Shown here in pieces: positions 9,201 through 15,443 of a stretch of 16,903 nt of DNA. The stretch's first letter is position 1; the number at the start of each line of letters is the position of its first letter. Position numbers and translations under genes: made by a program. Source of the stretch: Patescibacteria group bacterium (lineage in GTDB: Bacteria > Patescibacteriota > Gracilibacteria > UM-FILTER-43-11); assembly GCA_029260985.1 (NCBI GenBank), contig JAJDCE010000001.1, positions 1 to 16,903 of the forward strand, written 5' to 3'. Below the pieces are notes generated by a model. It was not told the origin of the DNA and made no database searches. It was given only the letters and a program-made list of their open reading frames with translations.

Positions 9201-9450
9201 ATAAATGATCTAAGCAATGAATGGGGTGATCAGTCCAAAAAGGGAGGTTGTTTCTTACCTCATATATCTCCTTATTATCATTGACCAACCAAACGATATT
9301 TTTAAATTTTCTACGCTGAACAAAGTCAGCAATCATATAACTTTTAGCTGTAATATTCCCCACACCCGAAATAACGAGTGGCTCATCACGCCGGCACGCA
9401 TCAAAAATTTCTTTATGAACCTCTTTAGGGAAATAAGAGTAAATATTCAC
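6277..9450 (-). CDS. mfd: Transcription-repair coupling factor Mfd
   Basis: DNA translocase that removes RNA polymerase stalled at lesions and recruits UvrA. The 1057 residues are somewhat shorter than the usual roughly 1150. Order: UvrB-like N-terminal module (1 to about 330) with a vestigial nucleotide site (no Walker A) and the GEYRRSGGVVNVFPP block; CarD-like RNA polymerase-interacting domain from about 386 (LRVGDLVVHLDHGIGRFLG); a linker helix; RecG-like motor with Walker A GDVGFGKT (538-545), DEEQ (639-642), TATPIPR (665-671) and the QLRGRIGR arginine-finger motif (808-815); the translocation motif DLEIRGAGDILG; and a C-terminal autoinhibitory domain (about 910-1035). The start is GTG at 9450; an in-frame TAA sits directly before it, so no earlier start is possible. 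It follows dnaN by 95 bp and precedes the PBP gene by 30 bp. Confidence 0.97.
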   Translation of the reverse strand: MNIYSYFPKEVHKEIFDACRRDEPLVISGVGNITAKSYMIADFVQRRKFKNIVWLVNDNKEIYEVRNNLPFWTDHPIHCLDHLLEGNRDDYRVTETIIGLHDSKSQFYLLDQKDAALPLPTYQELVERGVVISINQEVHVVEFFNHLIQMGYQPSADVVLGKGEYRRSGGVVNVFPPNMEYPVKIEVDYEKVAGIWEYNQETKLLGEKLERIDFLPINVEGGKTAFLQHLTEDDLVVIDDVDEQSEEFMKALDANPSQKLYFTSFPKNDEKYFHLRYLSVLKYYNVFDLLNDLRDKVQRGWKINILTKRTKELTAIFNEENIRFATKQSKDAKIVMLDAADLENVPSSFQNPEFNIQLLTDKEIFNLKRTSQSRVGQKINLDFLTGLRVGDLVVHLDHGIGRFLGVVTRSIDEINREYLEIGYAENDRLFVPIDQADKISKYVGGEENEPQLTRLGSVEWKNVSQKVKKETQRVAKELLDLYAKRAQMKGHNYGPDTDDQRGFESQFPYEETPGQMKAIMDVKSDMESDEPMDRLICGDVGFGKTEVAMRAAFKAVQGGKQVAFVSPITILADQHYKTFERRAKDFSVRIEMLSRFKSPKEQRDILARLRKGDVDIVIGTHRLFQPDVEFLDLGLVIIDEEQRFGVKQKERFKEMRRQVDILTLTATPIPRTLNLSLNKLRDISTITTPPPGRLPIITEVRRYGDQLIIEAIKREVARGGQVYFLHNRVETIESIAEKLRKLLPNVSFLVAHGQLHPSDLEARILQFKEAKADVLVSSTIIENGIDLPNANTLLVDDAENFGLSQMYQLRGRIGRGKTQAFAYFLYQARQLRLDAKKRLRAIVDASELGSGFQIAMRDLEIRGAGDILGINQSGSIRVVGVNHFLRMLNKTIEEIKAGGSSAAKVEKSDVSIELPLEAYIPDKYIPDTKDKINVYQKLSSVDSLELLEEFREDLIAEYGHFYKQVSNLFQVLQIKILAKAAGIINVKAVTMGNAGKQIVLHLGPSVTAEPIVHLLKYNPKWLISGDKLKIDMKLLGFNWTEGLKENIKQLIISVKKS

Positions 9451-9484
9451 TTATAAGACAACAAAAAAACAAGGGATTAAAAGG

Positions 9485-9506
9485 CTAATGAATCTACATT
9501 CACTAG
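9485..9506 (-). promoter_or_regulatory. Hairpin between dnaN and mfd (weak terminator or attenuator)
   Basis: In the minus-strand transcript CUAGUGAAU pairs with AUUCAUUAG (9 bp including one G-U) around a 4-nt GUAG loop. It is followed by CCUUUU and, further on, a run of seven U. It sits about 40 nt after the dnaN stop and ahead of mfd. The stem is AU-rich and the U-run is not adjacent, so it is at best a weak terminator that would let part of transcription pass into mfd. Confidence 0.35.
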
Positions 9507-9545
9507 GGTGATTAATTTTGTTTTAGTAAAAAATTAAGAATAAAT

Positions 9546-10649
9546 TTAAATCTTTAACGGCATCACAATATGGATATAGTCTGACCTCCCGCTTGACTTA
9601 ATCATCGCCGGATTTGTTTTATCACCCAGCTCCAATGTCACCTGATCACCCCCAATGTTACCTAAAACATCCAGAACAAATTGAGAATTAAGCGCAATTT
9701 CACTTGGATCACCCTCAACTTCAGACTTTATCTTAATTTCACCCACACCATACTGTGTTGTATCTGTAGTGATCATCAAACCTTCACTATCAACCTTAAA
9801 CAAAACCTTATTGTTATTCTCTTTTGCAAACAGGTTAATTCGTTTTAAAACCAAACTAAGCTCAGAAGCCTTTAGTGTAGTTTTGGTTTTCACCTCCTTT
9901 GGGATAACTTGTTCATAATTAGGAAACTGCCCCTCAATCAAACGAGACGTTACCTTAATTTTATCCACTCCAAAGAAAATCTGATTCTTTGAAACAATAA
10001 TCTCAACATCACCATCCTGTTTCACAAGACCAAGTATATTACCAAGTTCCAATATAGTTTTACCAGGCACAATACATGAGATATCACCTGAAGAATCCGT
10101 CACTTTAAGTGTTTTTTCGGCCAACCGATAACTATCAGTAGCCACCATCTTCAGTTCATCTTTCTCTATCTTGAAATATACACCTGTTAAAATAGGCCGA
10201 GTGGTATTATAAGCAGCCGCAAATACAACCTGGTGAATAGCCTGGGCTAAGTCTTTAACAGAAACCTTAAACCCACCCTCCTTTTCCACCACTGGAATTG
10301 AAGGAAACTCGCTCGCTGGAATACCCTTAATCTTAGTCTTTGAATCATTAGTTTCAACAAGCACACTATCACCCTCCTCAACAGCAATGTTTACCTCGCT
10401 ATCTTTTAAATATCCAACATAATTTGTTAAAAGTTTAGACGGAATGGTCATTTCACCCTCGTTTTTAATATCAGCATCAATCAAATAGCTGATAGCGATT
10501 TCCAGATTAGTTGTGGTGAAAAAGAGTTTCTTTGCCTCCGCCTTAATCAAAACATTATTAAGAACAGGGAGGGTATTATTAACCCCCACCGCCTTATTGG
10601 TGATACTAAGAGCATTGGCCAAATCTTTCTGAGAACAAGTTAAACGCAT
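9546..10649 (-). CDS. dnaN: DNA polymerase III sliding clamp, beta subunit
   Basis: Ring-shaped processivity clamp that encircles DNA and tethers polymerase III and repair factors. Its 367 residues match the family length, with three repeated clamp domains. Family signatures are visible: NTLPVLNNVLI (25-35), FPSIP (115-119), TRPILTGV (150-157), ATDSYRLA (170-177), SRLIEGQFPNYEQVIP (235-250) and the C-terminal VIMPLKI that lines the protein-binding pocket. It starts at ATG 10649 without a Shine-Dalgarno motif; a promoter lies just upstream at 10674-10702. It is transcribed away from the putative origin, in the direction of the leftward replication fork. dnaA, often its neighbour, is absent from the window. 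Confidence 0.97.
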   Translation of the reverse strand: MRLTCSQKDLANALSITNKAVGVNNTLPVLNNVLIKAEAKKLFFTTTNLEIAISYLIDADIKNEGEMTIPSKLLTNYVGYLKDSEVNIAVEEGDSVLVETNDSKTKIKGIPASEFPSIPVVEKEGGFKVSVKDLAQAIHQVVFAAAYNTTRPILTGVYFKIEKDELKMVATDSYRLAEKTLKVTDSSGDISCIVPGKTILELGNILGLVKQDGDVEIIVSKNQIFFGVDKIKVTSRLIEGQFPNYEQVIPKEVKTKTTLKASELSLVLKRINLFAKENNNKVLFKVDSEGLMITTDTTQYGVGEIKIKSEVEGDPSEIALNSQFVLDVLGNIGGDQVTLELGDKTNPAMIKSSGRSDYIHIVMPLKI

Positions 10650-10673
10650 TGTCTGTATTATTGTTAGACAAAA

Positions 10674-10702
10674 ATATTAAAGCAAGTTTTAAAAAACTTC
10701 AA
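10674..10702 (-). promoter_or_regulatory. Putative dnaN promoter with overlapping palindrome
   Basis: On the minus strand TTGAAG (10697-10702) and TAATAT (10674-10679), spacer 17 bp, each 4/6 to consensus. A perfect inverted repeat AAGTTTT-AA-AAAACTT (10684-10699) covers the spacer and part of the -35. Such a position would suit a repressor site, but in DNA this AT-rich short palindromes are cheap. Confidence 0.45.
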
Positions 10703-11064
10703 GAAAACATTTATATTTTATTGTTTTTTCTTATTCAATGCAAATTGTTTTCCTCTTATTAATAAAGAATATTTTAATAATTTATTATAACTCGTAGTCA
10801 TAAAGGACTATTGTCTAAAATGTTAATTGTGTTTTTATGAAATAATTAAACGATTTAGGCAGTAGTTAGCCAAAAACTAGATAGTTTGAAATAAGATAGT
10901 ATTCAATAAAAAGTTGTAACATTTATCTCTTAAGGTAATCAATTTTTAATAAATACAAGGTGTTAAGATTAAAAAATGGCTTTCTGTAGTACATTTATAT
11001 TTAAAAAAAGATCATCAAGTATTGGTTTTTATTGGACAGCTTGCCAAGAAACCTGAATACAAAT

Positions 11065-11086
11065 GATAGACAAGTGAGATAGACAA
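11065..11086 (+). repeat. Direct repeat GATAGACAA beside the DnaA boxes
   Basis: GATAGACAA occurs at 11065-11073 and 11078-11086, separated by GTGA, 15 bp before the first DnaA box. It could be part of the origin's unwinding or accessory-protein site; its role is unknown. Confidence 0.5.
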
Positions 11087-11100
11087 AATTGTTAATAAAA

Positions 11101-11269
11101 TGTGCATAACTTGTTGATAACCTGTGTATAAAATCATAAAGCATAAGCTATAAAGCCAAACCGTCAGAAAACGCTTAGATAAAACAAAAAACAACCAACC
11201 TTGTGTATAAATATTATAAACACCACAAAACTCCACATAGAGTTATCAACATTATTTCTGTTATCAACA
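11101..11269. promoter_or_regulatory. DnaA-box cluster (six one-mismatch boxes)
   Basis: Compared with the consensus TTATCCACA (reverse TGTGGATAA), each of these differs at one position: TGTGCATAA 11101-11109, TGTTGATAA 11112-11120, TGTGTATAA 11123-11131, TGTGTATAA 11202-11210 (all one orientation), then TTATCAACA 11243-11251 and 11261-11269 (opposite orientation). The first three are spaced exactly 11 bp start to start, close to one helical turn, which would place bound DnaA molecules on the same face of the DNA. No perfect consensus box is present. Confidence 0.75.
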
Positions 11270-11289
11270 TGATGAAATGAGTTATGAAC

Positions 11290-12393
11290 CTAAGTAGACA
11301 CAGGGGTGGCATAAATCACATAGCGATGACTAATGCTGTCAGGTGGCCAGCAGGTGTAGAGCGCTAATTCTTCGTAACCATGATCATTCATGACTATGCC
11401 CAGGTTGTTTGCGGGCATTATTTCCTTGTTATGAATTTGATACGCGTGCCCTTTTTCATGATAGTTGATATAAATCCGATCTCCTGCACTAAGCTTATCG
11501 ATTTGCCTTAACACCTGTTTGTAAGCAGAGCTATCCCAATTATAACCGGAAGAATGGCCAAAAATAACCAGCTTCTGACCTTCACCAGGGGGAGAAAGAT
11601 AATGCCCCAAGCCATACTTTAAAACCTCAAGGGCGCTTTTGGCGTTGTAAGGATCGGCAAACGAAACATTCAGGTTCACAATGTTCAACTTAGGAATGGT
11701 GAGGGTGTATTCAGCAGAATAAGGCTGATCAGGGGTGATTGGTTCATAGCCATCCATTACGATACCCAGTCTGTACAATAAATCTGCCATTTCTCCTCGA
11801 GCCATCAATTGTCCGGGGTGATAAAATTTATCAGGATTAATGATTTTTTTACCCCTCGCATAGGCAAAGTAGCGCGAAAACCAGTCTGAACTTTTCACAT
11901 AAAGTAGCGGATGTTCTGAAAATCGGGTTCTTGTTGTATCAGTGCCGGAGGCTTCCAGAACCACCTTTAGCCCCTCAGCCAGATTAATATTCTGAGAAGG
12001 CTTAAAGTTTCCATCAGGATAACCCTTAATAACTCCATTTATAGCTGCGACACACACATACTTAGCAAACCAGGAGCTATAAGGAACATCGGGGAAGTAA
12101 ATATACGACCATGTTGGCATCGTATGCTCTGTCAGACAATTATTAATTTCGGAATCAGTAAACAGAGATTCAACAACAATCTTGGTGAATTCAGCCCGGT
12201 TGATTGTTGTTTCTGGCTTAAATGAACCGTCCGAATAACCCCCAACAACCCCCTCGTTGGATAGGCTCTCAATAGCATCTGAATACTTGTGGTAAGGGGG
12301 AACATCCGTAAAAACCTGGGCATACGTTGCCATAGGCACCATAAGTGCTAGCATCAGAAACGCCAATTTTTTTACAAAACCAAAAATATTCAT
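11290..12393 (-). CDS. Secreted SLH-domain protein with C-terminal sortase
   Basis: A 367-aa exported protein. It has an N-terminal signal peptide (basic MNIFGFVKK, hydrophobic core to about 20, likely cleavage after ATYA-25). Three S-layer-homology modules follow, at about 28-80, 98-148 and 165-210, with the motifs GYSDGSFKP and GYPDGNFKP and the third degenerate. The C-terminal sortase domain (about 225-367) has catalytic H280 (IFGHSSG), C348 (LALYTCWPP) and R357 (SHRYVIYA). Sortases cleave a sorting motif and join proteins to wall or pilin acceptors; SLH modules bind secondary wall polymers. No transmembrane span exists after the signal peptide, so wall binding rather than a membrane anchor should hold it outside. 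The ATG at 12393 follows a strong promoter, without Shine-Dalgarno motif. Its stop lies about 20 bp from the last DnaA box. Confidence 0.9.
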   Translation of the reverse strand: MNIFGFVKKLAFLMLALMVPMATYAQVFTDVPPYHKYSDAIESLSNEGVVGGYSDGSFKPETTINRAEFTKIVVESLFTDSEINNCLTEHTMPTWSYIYFPDVPYSSWFAKYVCVAAINGVIKGYPDGNFKPSQNINLAEGLKVVLEASGTDTTRTRFSEHPLLYVKSSDWFSRYFAYARGKKIINPDKFYHPGQLMARGEMADLLYRLGIVMDGYEPITPDQPYSAEYTLTIPKLNIVNLNVSFADPYNAKSALEVLKYGLGHYLSPPGEGQKLVIFGHSSGYNWDSSAYKQVLRQIDKLSAGDRIYINYHEKGHAYQIHNKEIMPANNLGIVMNDHGYEELALYTCWPPDSISHRYVIYATPVST

Positions 12394-12410
12394 AGGGGTT
12401 TAGGGTGTTT

Positions 12411-12438
12411 ATTGTACATATTTTTAAATATTTGTCAA
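12411..12438 (-). promoter_or_regulatory. Promoter of the SLH-sortase gene
   Basis: Perfect -35 TTGACA (12433-12438), 16-bp spacer, -10 TACAAT (12411-12416, 5/6). The spacer contains the perfect inverted repeat ATATTT-TT-AAATAT (12418-12431). The predicted leader is about 12-15 nt, C-rich just before the ATG and without Shine-Dalgarno motif. Confidence 0.7.
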
Positions 12439-12485
12439 CATCTAGAGTGGAAGAACCAATAAGGAACTGAGGTGACAAAAGTTAC

Positions 12486-12513
12486 TTGCCCTTTCCCCCA
12501 TTTATGTTATAGT
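12486..12513 (+). promoter_or_regulatory. Promoter of the 210-aa gene (extended -10)
   Basis: TTGCCC (12486-12491), 16-bp spacer, TATAGT (12508-12513, 5/6) preceded by TGT (12505-12507), an extended -10. The leader to the ATG at 12536 is about 15-17 nt. With 12411-12438 it forms a divergent promoter region between the SLH-sortase and the 210-aa gene. Confidence 0.6.
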
Positions 12514-12535
12514 TCGATCTTATAAATAAGTTGTC

Positions 12536-13168
12536 ATGAAGAAACCCATTGACCACCTCAAAACTTCCCCTGCACCCACCAAAACAAATACTGAATTCAA
12601 TGGTCCAAGCCTAACAAGTAAAGGTTTGCCTGCAGTAAGGCCTGATGACGGAGTTGCCAGAACAATCGATGAAGCAAAAAAAGCACACCCCTTTTTAATT
12701 GATGAGCTCGGTAAAATCCATCGTGAGGTTGTCGCCAGACAACGAGGGCAAAAAGAAGGTGATAATTCCGCAGATGATGGGGTTACGCTCTTAACTTGCC
12801 TTGGAGAATCAAACAAGCGAATGCGACAGAGGGCAGCAGTCGCAAGCAGGGTAAAGAAGCTCAAGGTGCGAAACAGCCCCAGAAGTGTTGATGACATCAT
12901 TCGTGACTATCTTGATGATGACAGGCCTGTTCAAATTGAACCCTCTACTGATAGAAGAAAGAGAGATAGCACTTTGGTAATGCCTGTGGCGGACGATGAT
13001 ACCCACAATTCCAGCATTACAGCACTGCAAGAGCTAAACGATCAATTAGAAAAAAAAGCCGGAAAAGTTGAGATAAGTGAAATGAACAGAAATAAAAAAA
13101 ATGGACACAACCAAAAGAAGAGAAAAATTTTCAAAAATACCCCTTATAATCCGAAGATTAATTCTTAA
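12536..13168 (+). CDS. Basic, probably partly disordered protein of unknown function, 210 aa
   Basis: Not recognised. It has a Pro/Thr/Ser-rich N-terminus (SPAPTKTNTEFNGPS), a helical middle (IDEAKKAHPFLIDELGKIHREVVARQRG), a basic helix (NKRMRQRAAVASRVKKLKVRN), an acidic patch (DDIIRDYLDDDRP), a short coiled-coil-like segment (ALQELNDQLEKKAGKVEI) and a strongly basic tail rich in Lys and Asn. There is no signal peptide and no membrane span. The own extended -10 promoter and the neighbour-like codon use support a real gene. The alternation of charged low-complexity and helical parts would suit a nucleic-acid or protein-scaffold role, but this is a guess. A 36-codon frame starts 1 nt after its stop. 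Confidence 0.7.
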   Translation: MKKPIDHLKTSPAPTKTNTEFNGPSLTSKGLPAVRPDDGVARTIDEAKKAHPFLIDELGKIHREVVARQRGQKEGDNSADDGVTLLTCLGESNKRMRQRAAVASRVKKLKVRNSPRSVDDIIRDYLDDDRPVQIEPSTDRRKRDSTLVMPVADDDTHNSSITALQELNDQLEKKAGKVEISEMNRNKKNGHNQKKRKIFKNTPYNPKINS

Positions 13169-13169
13169 A

Positions 13170-13280
13170 ATGCTAGCTGAAGAATCCCGAAGCAAGATGG
13201 TTCCCCCAGTTGAGGTCACCTACACCTTGGGACAAAGGCCTTTTTGTCAAATCCAACCAGTCGACAAAACCAAGGATTAA
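13170..13280 (+). CDS. Possible 36-aa small gene coupled to the 210-aa gene
   Basis: The stop of the upstream gene and this ATG are arranged as TAAAATG, a spacing suited to translational reinitiation. The product begins MLAEESRSKMVPPVEVTYTL, is mixed in character with one Cys, and has no membrane span. It ends in TAA at 13278-13280, which overlaps the stop codon of the convergent membrane-protein gene (13277-13279) inside the 12-bp palindrome AGGATTAATCCT. Coupling and a protein-like composition favour a real small gene. The shortness and absence of known relatives keep this uncertain. Confidence 0.4.
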   Translation: MLAEESRSKMVPPVEVTYTLGQRPFCQIQPVDKTKD

Positions 13281-14011
13281 TCCTGAACCAAATCATCCTC
13301 TATCTCAGCACTATCTTTATTAAAGGTGTCCATCAGATTCATTATTTCGCCCTCAGAAACTGCACCACCTGCGTTATGGGCAGTAATCAACTCATTCACT
13401 TTTGATGCAATCGATTTCAGACTTGTTTCAACTGCTGGATCAACATTTTGAGTAAGCCCTTTTTTAATTTCCACCATCTTATTGGTCAAAATAAGAGTGG
13501 CAAGAAACATAATCAAGAACGGACCCCAAAAAGCCGACTTATCTCCAAATTCCAGCATCCCATCATAGGTTTTTTTAAGCCCCTGTTTAGTCTCTTTATA
13601 TTTCTTAACAAGTTTCGAACGCTCTTTGGCATTATCAAATTTTTTGCCTGCGTATTCCTTCGCCTTTTTAAGCCAGCTTCTCGCACGATCTCTAAGCCTT
13701 TTAGGTTTGTCGCCCTTTTCCGGTTTAGGAGTGATTGGCTCTTTGTCTTTCGGGGTAACGGCAGCAGGAACAGGTTTGTTCGGATTGTAACCAGTGGTTT
13801 CACGATAATTTTCCTGCACACTGTGTCCAGCGTAACCACCAACCACAGTGCTGAGAGCTGCGATCCCGCCCCATTTTTTCAAAAGACGTTTTAATCGAAC
13901 GCGGAAACCATTGATAGCACCAAGTTTTAGCGGCTCTATTTTCTCAACAGAAGCCACAATTTCTTTTTTGTCTGATTTGTCTGCGTTGTTATCTTGAGGA
14001 CTTTCAGCCAT
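13277..14011 (-). CDS. Predicted membrane protein of unknown function, 244 aa
   Basis: Unrecognised. It has an acidic hydrophilic N-terminus (1-28), a basic stretch (RVRLKRLLKKW, 37-47), a short hydrophobic segment (GGIAALSTVVGGYAG, 48-62) that may be a weak span, then a Pro/Lys-rich linker (76-105) and a long highly basic helical part (about 103-150). A clear membrane span follows (FWGPFLIMFLATLILTN, 161-177), then an acidic helical C-terminus. If both hydrophobic parts cross the membrane, the basic middle would lie on one side and the two acidic ends on the other. It has its own promoter with a perfect TATAAT. It is separated from the GlmU-like gene by 79 bp and is likely a single transcription unit or one with an internal promoter. 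Confidence 0.75.
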   Translation of the reverse strand: MAESPQDNNADKSDKKEIVASVEKIEPLKLGAINGFRVRLKRLLKKWGGIAALSTVVGGYAGHSVQENYRETTGYNPNKPVPAAVTPKDKEPITPKPEKGDKPKRLRDRARSWLKKAKEYAGKKFDNAKERSKLVKKYKETKQGLKKTYDGMLEFGDKSAFWGPFLIMFLATLILTNKMVEIKKGLTQNVDPAVETSLKSIASKVNELITAHNAGGAVSEGEIMNLMDTFNKDSAEIEDDLVQD

Positions 14012-14035
14012 CTTTATTTGTTATATTATCTATAT

Positions 14036-14064
14036 ATTATACAACAAATAACCCAAAAAAGCAA
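14036..14064 (-). promoter_or_regulatory. Promoter of the membrane-protein gene
   Basis: Perfect -10 TATAAT (14036-14041) with TTGCTT (14059-14064) 17 bp upstream on the minus strand. The leader to the ATG at 14011 is about 18 nt and AT-rich, ending AAATAAAG directly before the ATG, with no true Shine-Dalgarno motif. Confidence 0.55.
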
Positions 14065-14090
14065 TGCTCTATCCTGATCAAGCCAGATGG

Positions 14091-15380
14091 TTAAGCCCTT
14101 TTCTTCACATCAGCCGCCTTTTTATTGCTGACAATTTTTAGTTTTTGATCCAACAACACCATCTTATCTCCCGGAAGATCCTTTTCGACGAGCACATTGC
14201 CACCCACAAAACTATTTCGCCCGATCTTCACCCCTGGATTCGTGCTGGCATTAATCCCAAACCGCACCCCACTACCGATGATCGCACCAAACTTAGGAGT
14301 GCCCGTGTCCTCCTTTGCATTCTTAATGTTTACCTTCACGTTTTCTTCATCAAATCTCAAATTCCCCAACACCGTTCCGGCTCCAAAAGAAACATTATGA
14401 TCCACAACACTGTCACCCACATAATTAGTGTGCGTCCACACATCGTGATTCAAGTAGCTCCGGGCCACTTCAGTCGAAAAACCAACCACCGAATTATCTC
14501 CCAACATACTGCCACGAACCAATGAATTGTTAGCAATCACACAGCCATCGCCAATATAAGCGGGTCCGTGAATCACAGCATGTTCCATCACCTTCACGCC
14601 TTTGCCGATATAAACATTGTCTCCCACAACAGCCGTTTTGCTGATTTTGGCTGAACGGTCAATTTTGGCCTCTTGCCGATCCAAAAAGTGTTCCATCACC
14701 CTCAATATATGCCAAGGAAACTTAATGGGCTGCCAGTATCCATTGTATTTTAATACTTTTAGCCTAGCCTTCCCCTTTTTAATATACTGATCCAAAGCCT
14801 TTTCGTACCGCCCATCAGCCTTACCTTTCACGGCCTTTAATTGAGAGATAAAAGAAGGGAAATCGTTGTAGATGTGCAGTACCATATTCACCATATCACT
14901 AGGTTCCTTGCCCGCCCCAGGTTTTTCCACAACACCTGTTAAATTACCTTTTTTATCAACCGATAAATACCCACCCGGGAAGTAGCTCATCATCCGCTTG
15001 CCCACAATGACCCCATCCTCCGCAGCCTTTGCTGCCTGAAGCGCTTTTTCGAAAAGAACATCCTCAAAAACATCGTTCGTACTGAGCACCATAATATTTT
15101 TATGCTTCACCACATCAGCGCCAGCAAGAACTCCACCCGCCATCCCATCCTCCAGTTTTTTTTGCTCGGCCACCACAACATTTTTAAAGCCTCTAAGCAC
15201 CTTCTTTAATCGGCCCAAATTATGAGCGCCACCCACTACCACAATGTCTCTAATTTTAGCCTTTTTAAGGGCTGCTACCCGATGTTCAATCAAGGTCTTA
15301 CCGCCAAATTGAAGCAAATTCTTATCTTCAATAGGCTCCAATCGAGTGCTTTGACCCGCTGCTAACAAGATGACTTGCAT
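14091..15380 (-). CDS. GlmU-like sugar-1-phosphate nucleotidyltransferase with left-handed beta-helix domain
   Basis: Predicted cytoplasmic enzyme that activates a sugar-1-phosphate with an NTP; the C-terminal beta-helix may acetylate the sugar, as in GlmU, to make UDP-GlcNAc-type precursors. The nucleotidyltransferase (1 to about 230) begins VILLAAGQSTRL (3-14), with K20, the STNDVFED segment (100-107) and VVEKPGAG. Differences from the usual signature are Ser11 for Gly in GxGTR, and DK in place of PK. The beta-helix (about 240-415) shows hexapeptide periodicity (AVVGDNVYIGKGVKV, GDGCVIANNSLVRGSMLGDNSV), the NLRFDEENVKV segment and the DTGTPKFGAIIGSGV segment seen in archaeal-type bifunctional enzymes. 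The 429 residues match the family. It lies downstream of the ComEC-like gene, separated by a 34-bp palindrome. Confidence 0.85.
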   Translation of the reverse strand: MQVILLAAGQSTRLEPIEDKNLLQFGGKTLIEHRVAALKKAKIRDIVVVGGAHNLGRLKKVLRGFKNVVVAEQKKLEDGMAGGVLAGADVVKHKNIMVLSTNDVFEDVLFEKALQAAKAAEDGVIVGKRMMSYFPGGYLSVDKKGNLTGVVEKPGAGKEPSDMVNMVLHIYNDFPSFISQLKAVKGKADGRYEKALDQYIKKGKARLKVLKYNGYWQPIKFPWHILRVMEHFLDRQEAKIDRSAKISKTAVVGDNVYIGKGVKVMEHAVIHGPAYIGDGCVIANNSLVRGSMLGDNSVVGFSTEVARSYLNHDVWTHTNYVGDSVVDHNVSFGAGTVLGNLRFDEENVKVNIKNAKEDTGTPKFGAIIGSGVRFGINASTNPGVKIGRNSFVGGNVLVEKDLPGDKMVLLDQKLKIVSNKKAADVKKRA

Positions 15381-15404
15381 GATAATGATGGTTAAATCGT
15401 GACC

Positions 15405-15413
15405 ATTTTAACA
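15405..15413 (-). promoter_or_regulatory. Candidate extended -10 promoter of the GlmU-like gene
   Basis: Minus-strand TGT-TAAAAT, 5/6 at the -10 and with the TGn extension, no good -35. It lies about 25 nt before the ATG at 15380, like the other promoters in the window. Confidence 0.4.
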
Positions 15414-15443
15414 TAATAAATTACATATTGTGATTGCGGGATT

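Larger units (their letters stand above)
10703..11289. other. Putative chromosomal replication origin (oriC)
   Basis: No believable gene lies in the 640 bp between dnaN and the SLH-sortase gene. The dnaN-proximal part is very AT-rich (only 10 G/C in the 80 bases 10711-10790), a candidate unwinding region. The far end holds a dense cluster of DnaA-box-like 9-mers at 11101-11269. The short motif GATAG occurs four times on the plus strand (10880, 10895, 11065, 11078), twice within AGATAGT and twice within GATAGACAA. Location next to dnaN, box cluster and AT-rich flank are the classic marks of a bacterial oriC. Absence of dnaA is unusual compared with dnaA-dnaN origins but is known in other lineages. 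GC-skew over the whole chromosome would be needed to prove it. Confidence 0.75.

Noticed and set aside
11015..11236. 73-aa hydrophobic open frame on the minus strand within the origin region
   Set aside because: It covers four of the six DnaA boxes, has no promoter or family resemblance, and its hydrophobic look is what AT-rich DNA gives by chance.
12520..12900. 126-aa open frame on the minus strand opposite the 210-aa gene
   Set aside because: The plus-strand gene has its own extended -10 promoter; the minus frame overlaps that gene's start and has no promoter of its own.
13231..13248. Hairpin GACAAA-GGCCTT-TTTGTC as a terminator between convergent genes
   Set aside because: The stem is short and AT-rich, and no U-run follows on either strand; it also lies inside the possible 36-aa gene.
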